A stretch of 64,000 nucleotides of DNA from Auanema rhodensis. Taxonomy: Eukaryota; Nematoda; Chromadorea; Rhabditida; Rhabditidae. Of this stretch, positions 39,101-52,515 are shown piece by piece. Where the stretch lies: positions 20,408,688-20,472,687 of the forward strand of contig OZ059895.1 in assembly GCA_964057225.1 (NCBI GenBank), in the 5' to 3' direction. How positions within the stretch are numbered: the stretch's first letter is position 1; each line of letters begins with the position of its first letter. Under the pieces are notes generated by a model, which was given only the letters and a program-made list of their open reading frames with translations, searched no databases and was not told where the DNA came from. The translations under genes were made by a program, and so were the position numbers.

Positions 39101-40723
39101 TGGTAACCATGACTTTAAAATTTACGTGAACTTCAATTTATGCTAATTAAGTGTACACGTGATGTGCACTTGGTATGTAACTCGCTTCACGTGAAAGATA
39201 AAGGGATGCGGTTTCCAAAATTAGATTTCGCATGTCCATATTAGTCTAAAAACAAATTTTTATTGATATTGGTGCATGGTAACCATGACTTTGAAATTTA
39301 CGTGAACTTTAATTTATGCTAATTAAGTGTACACATGATGTGCACTTGGTATGTAACTCGCTTCAAGTGAAAGATAAAGAGATGCGGTTTCCAAAATTAG
39401 ATTTCGCATGTCCATATTAGTCTAAAAACAAATTTTTATTGATATTGGTGCATGGTAACCATGACTTTAAAATTTACGTGAACTTTAATTTATGCTAATT
39501 TAGTGTACACATGATGTGCACTTGGTATGTAACTCGCTTCACGTCAAAGATAAAGAGATGCGGTTTTCAAAATTAGATTCCCCATGTCCATATTAGTCTA
39601 AAAACAAATTTTTATTGATATTGGTGGATGGTAACCATGACTTTGAAATTTACGTGAACTTTAATTTATGCTAATTAAGTGCACACATGATGTGCACTTG
39701 GTATGTAACTCGCTTCACGTGAAAGATAAAGGGATGCGGTTTTCAAAATTAGATTTCGCATGTCCATATTAGTCTAAAAACAAATTGTTATTGATATTGG
39801 TGCATGGTAACCATGACTTTAAAATTTACGTGAACTTTAATTTATGCTAATTAAGTGTACACATGATGTGCACTTGGTATGTAACCCGCTTCAAGTGAAA
39901 GATAAAGAGATGCGGTTTTCAAAATTAGATTTCGCATGTCCATATTAGTCTAAAAACAAATTTTTATTGATATTGGTGCATGGTAACCATGACTTTGAAA
40001 TTTACGTGAACTTTAATTTATGCTAATTAAGTGTACACGTGATGTGCACTTGGTATGTAACTCGCTTCACGTCAAAGATAAAGAGATGCGGTTTTCAAAA
40101 TTAGATTTCGCATGTCCATATAAGTCTAAAAACAAATTTTTATTGATATTGGTGCATGGTAACCATGACTTTGAAATTTACGTGAACTTTAATTTATGCT
40201 AATTAAGTGTACACATGCTGTGCACTTGGTATGTAACTCGCTTCACGTCAAAGATAAAGAGATGCGGTTTTCAAAATTAGATTTCGCATGTCCATATAAG
40301 TCTAAAAACAAATTTTTATTGATATTGGTGCATGGTAACCATGACTTTAAAATTTACGTGAACTTTAATTTATGCTAATTTAGTGTACACATGATGTGCA
40401 CTTGGTATGTAACTCGCTTCACGTCAAAGATAAAGAGATGCGGTTTTCAAAATTAGATTCCCCATGTCCATATTAGTCTAAAAACAAATTTTTATTGATA
40501 TTGGTGGATGGTAACCATGACTTTGAAATTTACGTGAACTTTAATTTATGCTAATTAAGTGCACACATGATGTGCACTTGGTATGTAACTCGCTTCACGT
40601 GAAAGATAAAGGGATGCGGTTTTCAAAATTAGATTTCGCATGTCCATATTAGTCTAAAAACAAATTGTTATTGATATTGGTGCATGGTAACCATGACTTT
40701 AAAATTTACGTGAACTTTAATTT
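36148..40723 (+). repeat. C superunit III (26 units, 4576 bp)
   Basis: It follows the same variant order: the aactcatg unit at 36324, gtaacccgc at 38125 and 39885, and the ctgtgcac unit at 40196. It shares the derived ggtggatgg change (about 37162) with superunit II but lacks the three extra units. Inner 10-unit blocks are 36676-38435 and 38436-40195. The next unit (40724) starts like a fourth copy but departs at tattag and ggtggatgg. Confidence 0.87.
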
Positions 40724-43011
40724 ATGCTAATTAAGTGTACACATGATGTGCACTTGGTATGTAACTCGCTTCACGTCAAAGATAAAGAGATGCGGTTTTC
40801 AAAATTAGATTCCCCATGTCCATATTAGTCTAAAAACAAATTTTTATTGATATTGGTGGATGGTAACCATGACTTTGAAATTTACGTGAACTTTAATTTA
40901 TGCTAATTAAGTGCACACATGATGTGCACTTGGTATGTAACTCGCTTCACGTCAAAGATAAAGGGATGCGGTTTTCAAAATTAGATTCCCCATGTCCATA
41001 TTAGTCTAAAAACAAATTTTTATTGATATTGGTGGATGGTAACCATGACTTTGAAATTTACGTGAACTTTAATTTATGCTAATTAAGTGCACACATGATG
41101 TGCACTTGGTATGTAACTCGCTTCACGTGAGAGATAAAGGGATGCGGTTTTCAAAATTAGATTTCGCATGTCCATATTAGTCTAAAAACAAATTTTTATT
41201 GATATTGGTGGATGGTAATCATGACTTTGAAATTTACGTGAACTTTAATTTATGCTAATTAAGTGCACACATGATGTGCACTTGGTATGTAACTCGCTTC
41301 ACGTCAAAGATAAAGAGATGCGGTTTTCAAAATTAGATTCCCCATGTCCATATTAGTCTAAAAACAAATTTTTATTGATATTGGTGGATGGTAACCATGA
41401 CTTTGAAATTTACGTGAACTTTAATTTATGCTAATTAAGTGCACACATGATGTGCACTTGGTATGTAACTCGCTTCACGTGAAAGATAAAGGGATGCGGT
41501 TTTCAAAATTAGATTTCGCATGTCCATATTAGTCTAAAAACAAATTTTTATTGATATTGGTGGATGGTAACCATGACTTTGAAATTTACGTGAACTTTAA
41601 TTTATGCTAATTAAGTGCACACATGATGTGCACTTGGTATGTAACTCGCTTCACGTGAAAGATAAAGGGATGCGGTTTTCAAAATTAGATTTCGCATGTC
41701 CATATTAGTCTAAAAACAAATTTTTATTGATATTGGTGGATGGTAACCATGACTTTGAAATTTACGTGAACTTTAATTTATGCTAATTAAGTGCACACAT
41801 GATGTGCACTTGGTATGTAACTCGCTTCACGTCAAAGATAAAGAGATGCGGTTTTCAAAATTAGATTCCCCATGTCCATATTAGTCTAAAAACAAATTTT
41901 TATTGATATTGGTGGATGGTAACCATGACTTTGAAATTTACGTGAACTTTAATTTATGCTAATTAAGTGCACACATGATGTGCACTTGGTATGTAACTCG
42001 CTTCACGTGAAAGATAAAGGGATGCGGTTTTCAAAATTAGATTTCGCATGTCCATATTAGTCTAAAAACAAATTGTTATTGATATTGGTGCATGGTAACC
42101 ATGACTTTAAAATTTACGTGAACTTTAATTTATGCTAATTAAGTGTACACATGATGTGCACTTGGTATGTAACTCGCTTCACGTCAAAGATAAAGAGATG
42201 CGGTTTTCAAAATTAGATTCCCCATGTCCATATTAGTCTAAAAACAAATTTTTATTGATATTGGTGGATGGTAACCATGACTTTGAAATTTACGTGAACT
42301 TTAATTTATGCTAATTAAGTGCACACATGATGTGCACTTGGTATGTAACTCGCTTCACGTCAAAGATAAAGGGATGCGGTTTTCAAAATTAGATTCCCCA
42401 TGTCCATATTAGTCTAAAAACAAATTTTTATTGATATTGGTGGATGGTAACCATGACTTTGAAATTTACGTGAACTTTAATTTATGCTAATTAAGTGCAC
42501 ACATGATGTGCACTTGGTATGTAACTCGCTTCACGTGAAAGATAAAGGGATGCGGTTTTCAAAATTAGATTTCGCATGTCCATATTAGTCTAAAAACAAA
42601 TTTTTATTGATATTGGTGGATGGTAATCATGACTTTGAAATTTACGTGAACTTTAATTTATGCTAATTAAGTGCACACATGATGTGCACTTGGTATGTAA
42701 CTCGCTTCACGTCAAAGATAAAGAGATGCGGTTTTCAAAATTAGATTCCCCATGTCCATATTAGTCTAAAAACAAATTTTTATTGATATTGGTGGATGGT
42801 AACCATGACTTTGAAATTTACGTGAACTTTAATTTATGCTAATTAACTGCACACATGATGTGCACTTGGTATGTAACTCGCTTCACGTGAAAGATAAAGG
42901 GATGCGGTTTTCAAAATTAGATTTCGCATGTCCATATTAGTCTAAAAACAAATTGTTATTGATATTGGTGCATGGTAACCATGACTTTAAAATTTACGTG
43001 AACTTTAATTT
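40724..43011 (+). repeat. C zone rich in ggtggatgg/gcacacatg units with 8-unit shift
   Basis: Thirteen units, most with gcacacatg, ggtggatgg and tttgaaatt, a more uniform set than on either side. Four units from 40724 match four from 42132 (offset 1408 bp, eight units), including the rare ggtaatcatg change in the third. Single oddities are acgtgagag near 41125 and aattaactgc at 42839. The zone separates the superunits from the 11-unit repeat. Confidence 0.78.
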
Positions 43012-43187
43012 ATGCTAATTGAGTGTACACATGATGTGCACTTGGTATGTAACTCGCTTCAAGTGAAAGATAAAGAGATGCGGTTTTCAAAATTAGATTT
43101 CGCATGTCCATATTAGTCTAAAAACAAATTTTTATTGATATTGGTGCATGGTAACCATGACTTTGAAATTTACGTGAACTTTAATTT

Positions 43188-46100
43188 ATGCTAATTAAGT
43201 GTACACGTGATGTGCACTTGGTATGTAACTCGCTTCACGTCAAAGATAAAGAGATGCGGTTTTCAAAATTAGATTTCGCATGTCCATATAAGTCTAAAAA
43301 CAAATTTTTATTGATATTGGTGCATGGTAACCATGACTTTGAAATTTACGTGAACTTTAATTTATGCTAATTAAGTGTACACATGCTGTGCACTTGGTAT
43401 GTAACTCGCTTCACGTCAAAGATAAAGAGATGCGGTTTTCAAAATTAGATTCCCCATGTCCATATTAGTCTAAAAACAAATTTTTATTAATATTGGTGCA
43501 TGGTAACCATGACTTTGAAATTTACGTGAACTTTAATTTATGCTAATTAAGTGTACACGTGATGTGCACTTGGTATGTAACTTGCTTCACGTGAAAGATA
43601 AAGAGATGCGGTTTTCAAAATTAGATTTCGCATGTCCATATTAGTCTAAAAACAAATTTTTATTGATATTGGTGCATGGTAACCATGACTTTGAAATTTA
43701 CGTGAACTTTAATTTATGCTAATTAAGTGTACACATGATGTGCACTTGGTATGTAACTCGCTTCAAGTGAAAGATAAAGAGATGCGGTTTTCAAAATTAG
43801 ATTTCGCATGTCCATATTAGTCTAAAAACAAATTTTTATTGATATTGGTGCATGGTAACCATGACTTTAAAATTTACGTGAACTTTAATTTATGCTAATT
43901 TAGTGTACACATGATGTGCACTTGGTATGTAACTCGCTTCACGTCAAAGATAAAGAGATGCGGTTTTCAAAATTAGATTCCCCATGTCCATATTAGTCTA
44001 AAAACAAATTTTTATTGATATTGGTGGATGGTAACCATGACTTTGAAATTTACGTGAACTTTAATTTATGCTAATTAAGTGCACACATGATGTGCACTTG
44101 GTATGTAACTCGCTTCACGTGAAAGATAAAGGGATGCGGTTTTCAAAATTAGATTTCGCATGTCCATTTTAGTCTAAAAACAAATTGTTATTGATATTGG
44201 TGCATGGTAACCATGACTTTGAAATTTACGTGAACTTTAATTTATGCTAATTAAGTGTACACATGATGTGCACTTGGTATGTAACTCGCTTCAAGTGAAA
44301 GATAAAGAGATGCGGTTTCCAAAATTAGATTTCGCATGTCCATATTAGTCTAAAAACAAATTTTTATTGATATTGGTGCATGGTAACCATGACTTTAAAA
44401 TTTACGTGAACTTTAATTTATGCTAATTAAGTGTACACATGATGTGCACTTGGTATGTAACTCGCTTCACGTCAAAGATAAAGAGATGCGGTTTTCAAAA
44501 TTAGATTCCCCATGTCCATATTAGTCTAAAAACAAATTTTTATTGATATTGGTGGATGGTAATCATGACTTTGAAATTTACGTGAACTTTAATTTATGCT
44601 AATTAAGTGCACACATGATGTGCACTTGGTATGTAACTCGCTTCACGTCAAAGATAAAGAGATGCGGTTTTCAAAATTAGATTCCCCATGTCCATATTAG
44701 TCTAAAAACAAATTTTTATTGATATTGGTGGATGGTAACCATGACTTTGAAATTTACGTGAACTTTAATTTATGCTAATTAAGTGCACACATGATGTGCA
44801 CTTGGTATGTAACTCGCTTCACGTGAAAGATAAAGGGATGCGGTTTTCAAAATTAGATTTCGCATGTCCATATTAGTCTAAAAACAAATTGTTATTGATA
44901 TTGGTGCATGGTAACCATGACTTTAAAATTTACGTGAACTTTAATTTATGCTAATTAAGTGTACACATGATGTGCACTTGGTATGTAACTCGCTTCAAGT
45001 GAAAGATAAAGAGATGCGGTTTTCAAAATTAGATTTCGCATGTCCATATTAGTCTAAAAACAAATTTTTATTGATATTGGTGCATGGTAACCATGACTTT
45101 GAAATTTACGTGAACTTTAATTTATGCTAATTAAGTGTACACGTGATGTGCACTTGGTATGTAACTCGCTTCACGTCAAAGATAAAGAGATGCGGTTTTC
45201 AAAATTAGATTTCGCATGTCCATATAAGTCTAAAAACAAATTTTTATTGATATTGGTGCATGGTAACCATGACTTTGAAATTTACGTGAACTTTAATTTA
45301 TGCTAATTAAGTGTACACATGCTGTGCACTTGGTATGTAACTCGCTTCACGTCAAAGATAAAGAGATGCGGTTTTCAAAATTAGATTCCCCATGTCCATA
45401 TTAGTCTAAAAACAAATTTTTATTAATATTGGTGCATGGTAACCATGACTTTGAAATTTACGTGAACTTTAATTTATGCTAATTAAGTGTACACGTGATG
45501 TGCACTTGGTATGTAACTTGCTTCACGTGAAAGATAAAGAGATGCGGTTTTCAAAATTAGATTTCGCATGTCCATATTAGTCTAAAAACAAATTTTTATT
45601 GATATTGGTGCATGGTAACCATGACTTTGAAATTTACGTGAACTTTAATTTATGCTAATTAAGTGTACACATGATGTGCACTTGGTATGTAACTCGCTTC
45701 AAGTGAAAGATAAAGAGATGCGGTTTTCAAAATTAGATTTCGCATGTCCATATTAGTCTAAAAACAAATTTTTATTGATATTGGTGCATGGTAACCATGA
45801 CTTTAAAATTTACGTGAACTTTAATTTATGCTAATTTAGTGTACACATGATGTGCACTTGGTATGTAACTCGCTTCACGTCAAAGATAAAGAGATGCGGT
45901 TTTCAAAATTAGATTCCCCATGTCCATATTAGTCTAAAAACAAATTTTTATTGATATTGGTGGATGGTAACCATGACTTTGAAATTTACGTGAACTTTAA
46001 TTTATGCTAATTAAGTGCACACATGATGTGCACTTGGTATGTAACTCGCTTCACGTGAAAGATAAAGGGATGCGGTTTTCAAAATTAGATTTCGCATGTC

Positions 46101-47059
46101 CATTTTAGTCTAAAAACAAATTGTTATTGATATTGGTGCATGGTAACCATGACTTTGAAATTTACGTGAACTTTAATTTATGCTAATTAAGTGTACACAT
46201 GATGTGCACTTGGTATGTAACTCGCTTCAAGTGAAAGATAAAGAGATGCGGTTTCCAAAATTAGATTTCGCATGTCCATATTAGTCTAAAAACAAATTTT
46301 TATTGATATTGGTGCATGGTAACCATGACTTTAAAATTTACGTGAACTTTAATTTATGCTAATTAAGTGTACACATGATGTGCACTTGGTAAGTAACTCG
46401 CTTCACGTCAAAGATAAAGAGATGCGGTTTTCAAAATTAGATTCCCCATGTCCATATTAGTCTAAAAACAAATTTTTATTGATATTGGTGGATGGTAATC
46501 ATGACTTTGAAATTTACGTGAACTTTAATTTATGCTAATTAAGTGCACACATGATGTGCACTTGGTATGTAACTCGCTTCACGTCAAAGATAAAGAGATG
46601 CGGTTTTCAAAATTAGATTCCCCATGTCCATATTAGTCTAAAAACAAATTTTTATTGATATTGGTGGATGGTAACCATGACTTTGAAATTTACGTGAACT
46701 TTAATTTATGCTAATTAAGTGCACACATGATGTGCACTTGGTATGTAACTCGCTTCACGTGAAAGATAAAGGGATGCGGTTTTCAAAATTAGATTTCGCA
46801 TGTCCATATTAGTCTAAAAACAAATTGTTATTGATATTGGTGCATGGTAACCATGACTTTAAAATTTACGTGAACTTTAATTTATGCTAATTAAGTGTAC
46901 ACATGATGTGCACTTGGTATGTAACTCGCTTCAAGTGAAAGATAAAGAGATGCGGTTTTCAAAATTAGATTTCGCATGTCCATATTAGTCTAAAAACAAA
47001 TTTTTATTGATATTGGTGCATGGTAACCATGACTTTGAAATTTACGTGAACTTTAATTT
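43188..47059 (+). repeat. C 11-unit higher-order repeat (two 1936-bp copies)
   Basis: Copies 43188-45123 and 45124-47059 show the same order of unit variants: gtacacgtg with tataag, then ctgtgcac with taatattgg, then gtaacttgc, and later cattttag (about 44166 and 46102) and ggtaatcatg. The few differences include ggtaagtaac at about 46388, present only in the second copy. Confidence 0.9.
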
Positions 47060-49875
47060 ATGCTAATTAAGTGTACACGTGATGTGCACTTGGTATGTAA
47101 CTCGCTTCACGTCAAAGATAAAGAGATGCGGTTTTCAAAATTAGATTTCGCATGTCCATATAAGTCTAAAAACAAATTTTTATTGATATTGGTGCATGGT
47201 AACCATGACTTTGAAATTTACGTGAACTTTAATTTATGCTAATTAAGTGTACACATGCTGTGCACTTGGTATGTAACTCGCTTCACGTCAAAGATAAAGA
47301 GATGCGGTTTTCAAAATTAGATTTCGCATGTCCATATAAGTCTAAAAACAAATTTTTATTGATATTGGTGCATGGTAACCATGACTTTAAAATTTACGTG
47401 AACTTTAATTTATGCTAATTTAGTGTACACATGATGTGCACTTGGTATGTAACTCGCTTCACGTCAAAGATAAAGAGATGCGGTTTTCAAAATTAGATTT
47501 CGCATGTCCATATAAGTCTCAAAACAAATTTTTATTGATATTGGTGCATGGTAACCATGACTTTGAAATTTACGTGAACTTTAATTTATGCTAATTAAGT
47601 GCACACATGATGTGCACTTGGTATGTAACTCGCTTCACGTCAAAGATAAAGAGATGCGGTTTTCAAAATTAGATTCCCCATGTCCATATTAGTCTAAAAA
47701 CAAATTTTTATTGATATTGGTGCATGGTAACCATGACTTTAAAATTTACGTGAACTTTAATTTATGCTAATTAAGTGTACACATGATGTGCACTTGGTAT
47801 GTAACTCGCTTCAAGTGAAAGATAAAGAGATGCGGTTTTCAAAATTAGATTTCGCATGTCCATATTAGTCTAAAAACAAATTTTTATTGATATTGGTGCA
47901 TGGTAACCATGACTTTGAAATTTACGTGAACTTTAATTTATGCTAATTAAGTGTACACGTGATGTGCACTTGGTATGTAACTCGCTTCACGTCAAAGATA
48001 AAGAGATGCGGTTTTCAAAATTAGATTTCGCATGTCCATATAAGTCTAAAAACAAATTTTTATTGATATTGGTGCATGGTAACCATGACTTTGAAATTTA
48101 CGTGAACTTTAATTTATGCTAATTAAGTGTACACATGCTGTGCACTTGGTATGTAACTCGCTTCACGTCAAAGATAAAGAGATGCGGTTTTCAAAATTAC
48201 ATTCCCCATGTCCATATTAGTCTAAAAACAAATTTTTATTAATATTGGTGCATGGTAACCATGACTTTGAAATTTACGTGAACTTTAATTTATGCTAATT
48301 AAGTGTACACATGATGTGCACTTGGTATGTAACTCGCTTCAAGTGAAAGATAAAGAGATGCGGTTTTCAAAATTAGATTTCGCATGTCCATATTAGTCTA
48401 AAAACAAATTTTTATTGATATTGGTGCATGGTAACCATGACTTTGAAATTTACGTGAACTTTAATTTATGCTAATTAAGTGTACACGTGATGTGCACTTG
48501 GTATGTAACTCGCTTCACGTCAAAGATAAAGAGATGCGGTTTTCAAAATTAGATTTCGCATGTCCATATAAGTCTAAAAACAAATTTTTATTGATATTGG
48601 TGCATGGTAACCATGACTTTGAAATTTACGTGAACTTTAATTTATGCTAATTAAGTGTACACATGCTGTGCACTTGGTATGTAACTCGCTTCACGTCAAA
48701 GATAAAGAGATGCGGTTTTCAAAATTAGATTTCGCATGTCCATATAAGTCTAAAAACAAATTTTTATTGATATTGGTGCATGGTAACCATGACTTTAAAA
48801 TTTACGTGAACTTTAATTTATGCTAATTTAGTGTACACATGATGTGCACTTGGTATGTAACTCGCTTCACGTCAAAGATAAAGAGATGCGGTTTTCAAAA
48901 TTAGATTTCGCATGTCCATATAAGTCTCAAAACAAATTTTTATTGATATTGGTGCATGGTAACCATGACTTTGAAATTTACGTGAACTTTAATTTATGCT
49001 AATTAAGTGCACACATGATGTGCACTTGGTATGTAACTCGCTTCACGTCAAAGATAAAGAGATGCGGTTTTCAAAATTAGATTCCCCATGTCCATATTAG
49101 TCTAAAAACAAATTTTTATTGATATTGGTGCATGGTAACCATGACTTTAAAATTTACGTGAACTTTAATTTATGCTAATTAAGTGTACACATGATGTGCA
49201 CTTGGTATGTAACTCGCTTCAAGTGAAAGATAAAGAGATGCGGTTTTCAAAATTAGATTTCGCATGTCCATATTAGTCTAAAAACAAATTTTTATTGATA
49301 TTGGTGCATGGTAACCATGACTTTGAAATTTACGTGAACTTTAATTTATGCTAATTAAGTGTACACGTGATGTGCACTTGGTATGTAACTCGCTTCACGT
49401 CAAAGATAAAGAGATGCGGTTTTCAAAATTAGATTTCGCATGTCCATATAAGTCTAAAAACAAATTTTTATTGATATTGGTGCATGGTAACCATGACTTT
49501 GAAATTTACGTGAACTTTAATTTATGCTAATTAAGTGTACACATGCTGTGCACTTGGTATGTAACTCGCTTCACGTCAAAGATAAAGAGATGCGGTTTTC
49601 AAAATTACATTCCCCATGTCCATATTAGTCTAAAAACAAATTTTTATTAATATTGGTGCATGGTAACCATGACTTTGAAATTTACGTGAACTTTAATTTA
49701 TGCTAATTAAGTGTACACATGATGTGCACTTGGTATGTAACTCGCTTCAAGTGAAAGATAAAGAGATGCGGTTTTCAAAATTAGATTTCGCATGTCCATA
49801 TTAGTCTAAAAACAAATTTTTATTGATATTGGTGGATGGTAACCATGACTTTGAAATTTACGTGAACTTCAATTT
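47060..49875 (+). repeat. C 8-unit higher-order repeat (two 1408-bp copies)
   Basis: Copies 47060-48467 and 48468-49875 match in variant order. Diagnostic shared changes are tataagtctcaaaac (about 47513 and 48921) and attacattccccatg (about 48197 and 49605). The last unit of the second copy ends with ggtggatgg and gaacttcaa, a departure that marks the right edge. The first unit is the same type that starts each 11-unit copy, so the 8-unit block probably derives from it. Confidence 0.9.
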
Positions 49876-50051
49876 ATGCTAATTAAGTGCACACATGATG
49901 TGCACTTGGTATGTAACTCGCTTCACGTGAAAGATAAAGAGATGCGGTTTTCAAAATTAGATTTCGCATGTCCATATTAGTCTAAAAACAAATTGTTATT
50001 GATATTGGTGCATGGTAACCATGACTTTAAAATTTACGTGAACTTTAATTT

Positions 50052-50755
50052 ATGCTAATTTAGTGTACACATGATGTGCACTTGGTATGTAACTCGCTTC
50101 ACGTCGAAGATAAAGAGATGCGGTTTTCAAAATTAGATTCCCCATGTCCATATTAGTCTAAAAACAAATTTTTATTGATATTGGTGGATGGTAACCATGA
50201 CTTTGAAATTTACGTGAACTTTAATTTATGCTAATTAAGTGTACACATGATGTGCACTTGGTATGTAACTCGCTTCAAGTGAAAGATAAAGAGATGCGGT
50301 TTTCAAAATTAGATTTCGCATGTCCATATTAGTCTAAAAACAAATTTTTATTGATATTGGTGCATGGTAACCATGACTTTAAAATTTACGTGAACTTTAA
50401 TTTATGCTAATTTAGTGTACACATGATGTGCACTTGGTATGTAACTCGCTTCACGTCGAAGATAAAGAGATGCGGTTTTCAAAATTAGATTCCCCATGTC
50501 CATATTAGTCTAAAAACAAATTTTTATTGATATTGGTGGATGGTAACCATGACTTTGAAATTTACGTGAACTTTAATTTATGCTAATTAAGTGTACACAT
50601 GATGTGCACTTGGTATGTAACTCGCTTCAAGTGAAAGATAAAGAGATGCGGTTTTCAAAATTAGATTTCGCATGTCCATATTAGTCTAAAAACAAATTTT
50701 TATTGATATTGGTGCATGGTAACCATGACTTTGAAAATTACGTGAACTTTAATTT
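50052..50755 (+). repeat. C dimer higher-order repeat (two 352-bp copies)
   Basis: Units at 50052 and 50404 both have aatttagtg and the rare acgtcgaag, and each is followed by a unit with aagtgaaag. The copies are almost identical. The second copy's second unit has gaaaattacg in place of gaaatttacg, a change that recurs in later modules (about 51790, 54429, 56189, 57421, 60589 and 62349). Confidence 0.85.
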
Positions 50756-52515
50756 ATGCTAATTAAGTGTACACATGATGTGCACTTGGTATGTAACTCG
50801 CTTCAAGTGAAAGATAAAGAGATGCGGTTTTCAAAATTAGATTCCCCATGTCCATATTAGTCTAAAAACAAATTTTTATTAATATTGGTGCATGGTAACC
50901 ATGACTTTAAAATTTACGTGAACTTTAATTTATGCTAATTAAGTGTACACGTGATGTGCACTTGGTATGTAACTCGCTTCACGTGAAAGATAAAGAGATG
51001 CGGTTTTCAAAATTAGATTCCCCATGTCCATATTAGTCTAAAAACAAATTTTTATTGATATTGGTGCATGGTAACCATGACTTTAAAATTTACGTGAACT
51101 TTAATTTATGCTAATTAAGTGCACACATGATGTGCACTTGGTATGTAACTCGCTTCACGTCAAAGATAAAGAGATGCGGTTTTCAAAATTAGATTTCGCA
51201 TGTCCATATTAGTCTAAAAACAAATTTTTATTGATATTGGTGCATGGTAACCATGACTTTAAAATTTACGTGAACTTTAATTTATGCTAATTTAGTGTAC
51301 ACATGATGTGCACTTGGTATGTAACTCGCTTCACGTCAAAGATAAAGAGATGCGGTTTTCAAAATTAGATTCCCCATGTCCATATTAGTCTAAAAACAAA
51401 TTTTTATTGATATTGGTGGATGGTAACCATGACTTTGAAATTTACGTGAACTTTAATTTATGCTAATTAAGTGCACACATGATGTGCACTTGGTATGTAA
51501 CTCGCTTCACGTGAAAGATAAAGGGATGCGGTTTTCAAAATTAGATTTCGCATGTCCATTTTAGTCTAAAAACAAATTGTTATTGATATTGGTGCATGGT
51601 AACCATGACTTTAAAATTTACGTGAACTTTAATTTATGCTAATTAAGTGTACACATGATGTGCACTTGGTATGTAACTCGCTTCAAGTGAAAGATGAAGA
51701 GATGCGGTTTTCAAAATTAGATTTCGCATGTCCATATTAGTCTAAAAACAAATTTCTATTGATATTGGTGCATGGTAACCATGACTTTGAAAATTACGTG
51801 AACTTTAATTTATGCTAATTAAGTGTACACGTGATGTGCACTTGGTATGTAACTCGCTTCACGTCAAAGATAAAGAGATGCGGTTTTCAAAATTAGATTT
51901 CGCATGTCCATATAAGTCTCAAAACAAATTTTTATTGATATTGGTGCATGGTAACCATGACTTTGAAATTTACGTGAACTTTAATTTATGCTAATTAAGT
52001 GCACACATGATGTGCACTTGGTATGTAACTCGCTTCACGTGAAAGATAAAGGGATGCGGTTTTCAAAATTAGATTTCGCATGTCCATATTAGTCTAAAAA
52101 CAAATTGTTATTGATATTGGTGCATGGTAACCATGACTTTAAAATTTACGTGAACTTTAATTTATGCTAATTAAGTGTACACATGATGTGCACTTGGTAT
52201 GTAACTCGCTTCAAGTGAAAGATAAAGAGATGCGGTTTTCAAAATTAGATTTCGCATGTCCATATTAGTCTAAAAACAAATTTTTATTGATATTGGTGCA
52301 TGGTAACCATGACTTTGAAATTTACGTGAACTTTAATTTATGCTAATTAAGTGTACACGTGATGTGCACTTGGTATGTAACTCGCTTCACGTCAAAGATA
52401 AAGAGATGCGGTTTTCAAAATTAGATTTCGCATGTCCATATAAGTCTAAAAACAAATTTTTATTGATATTGGTGCATGGTAACCATGACTTTGAAATTTA
52501 CGTGAACTTTAATTT

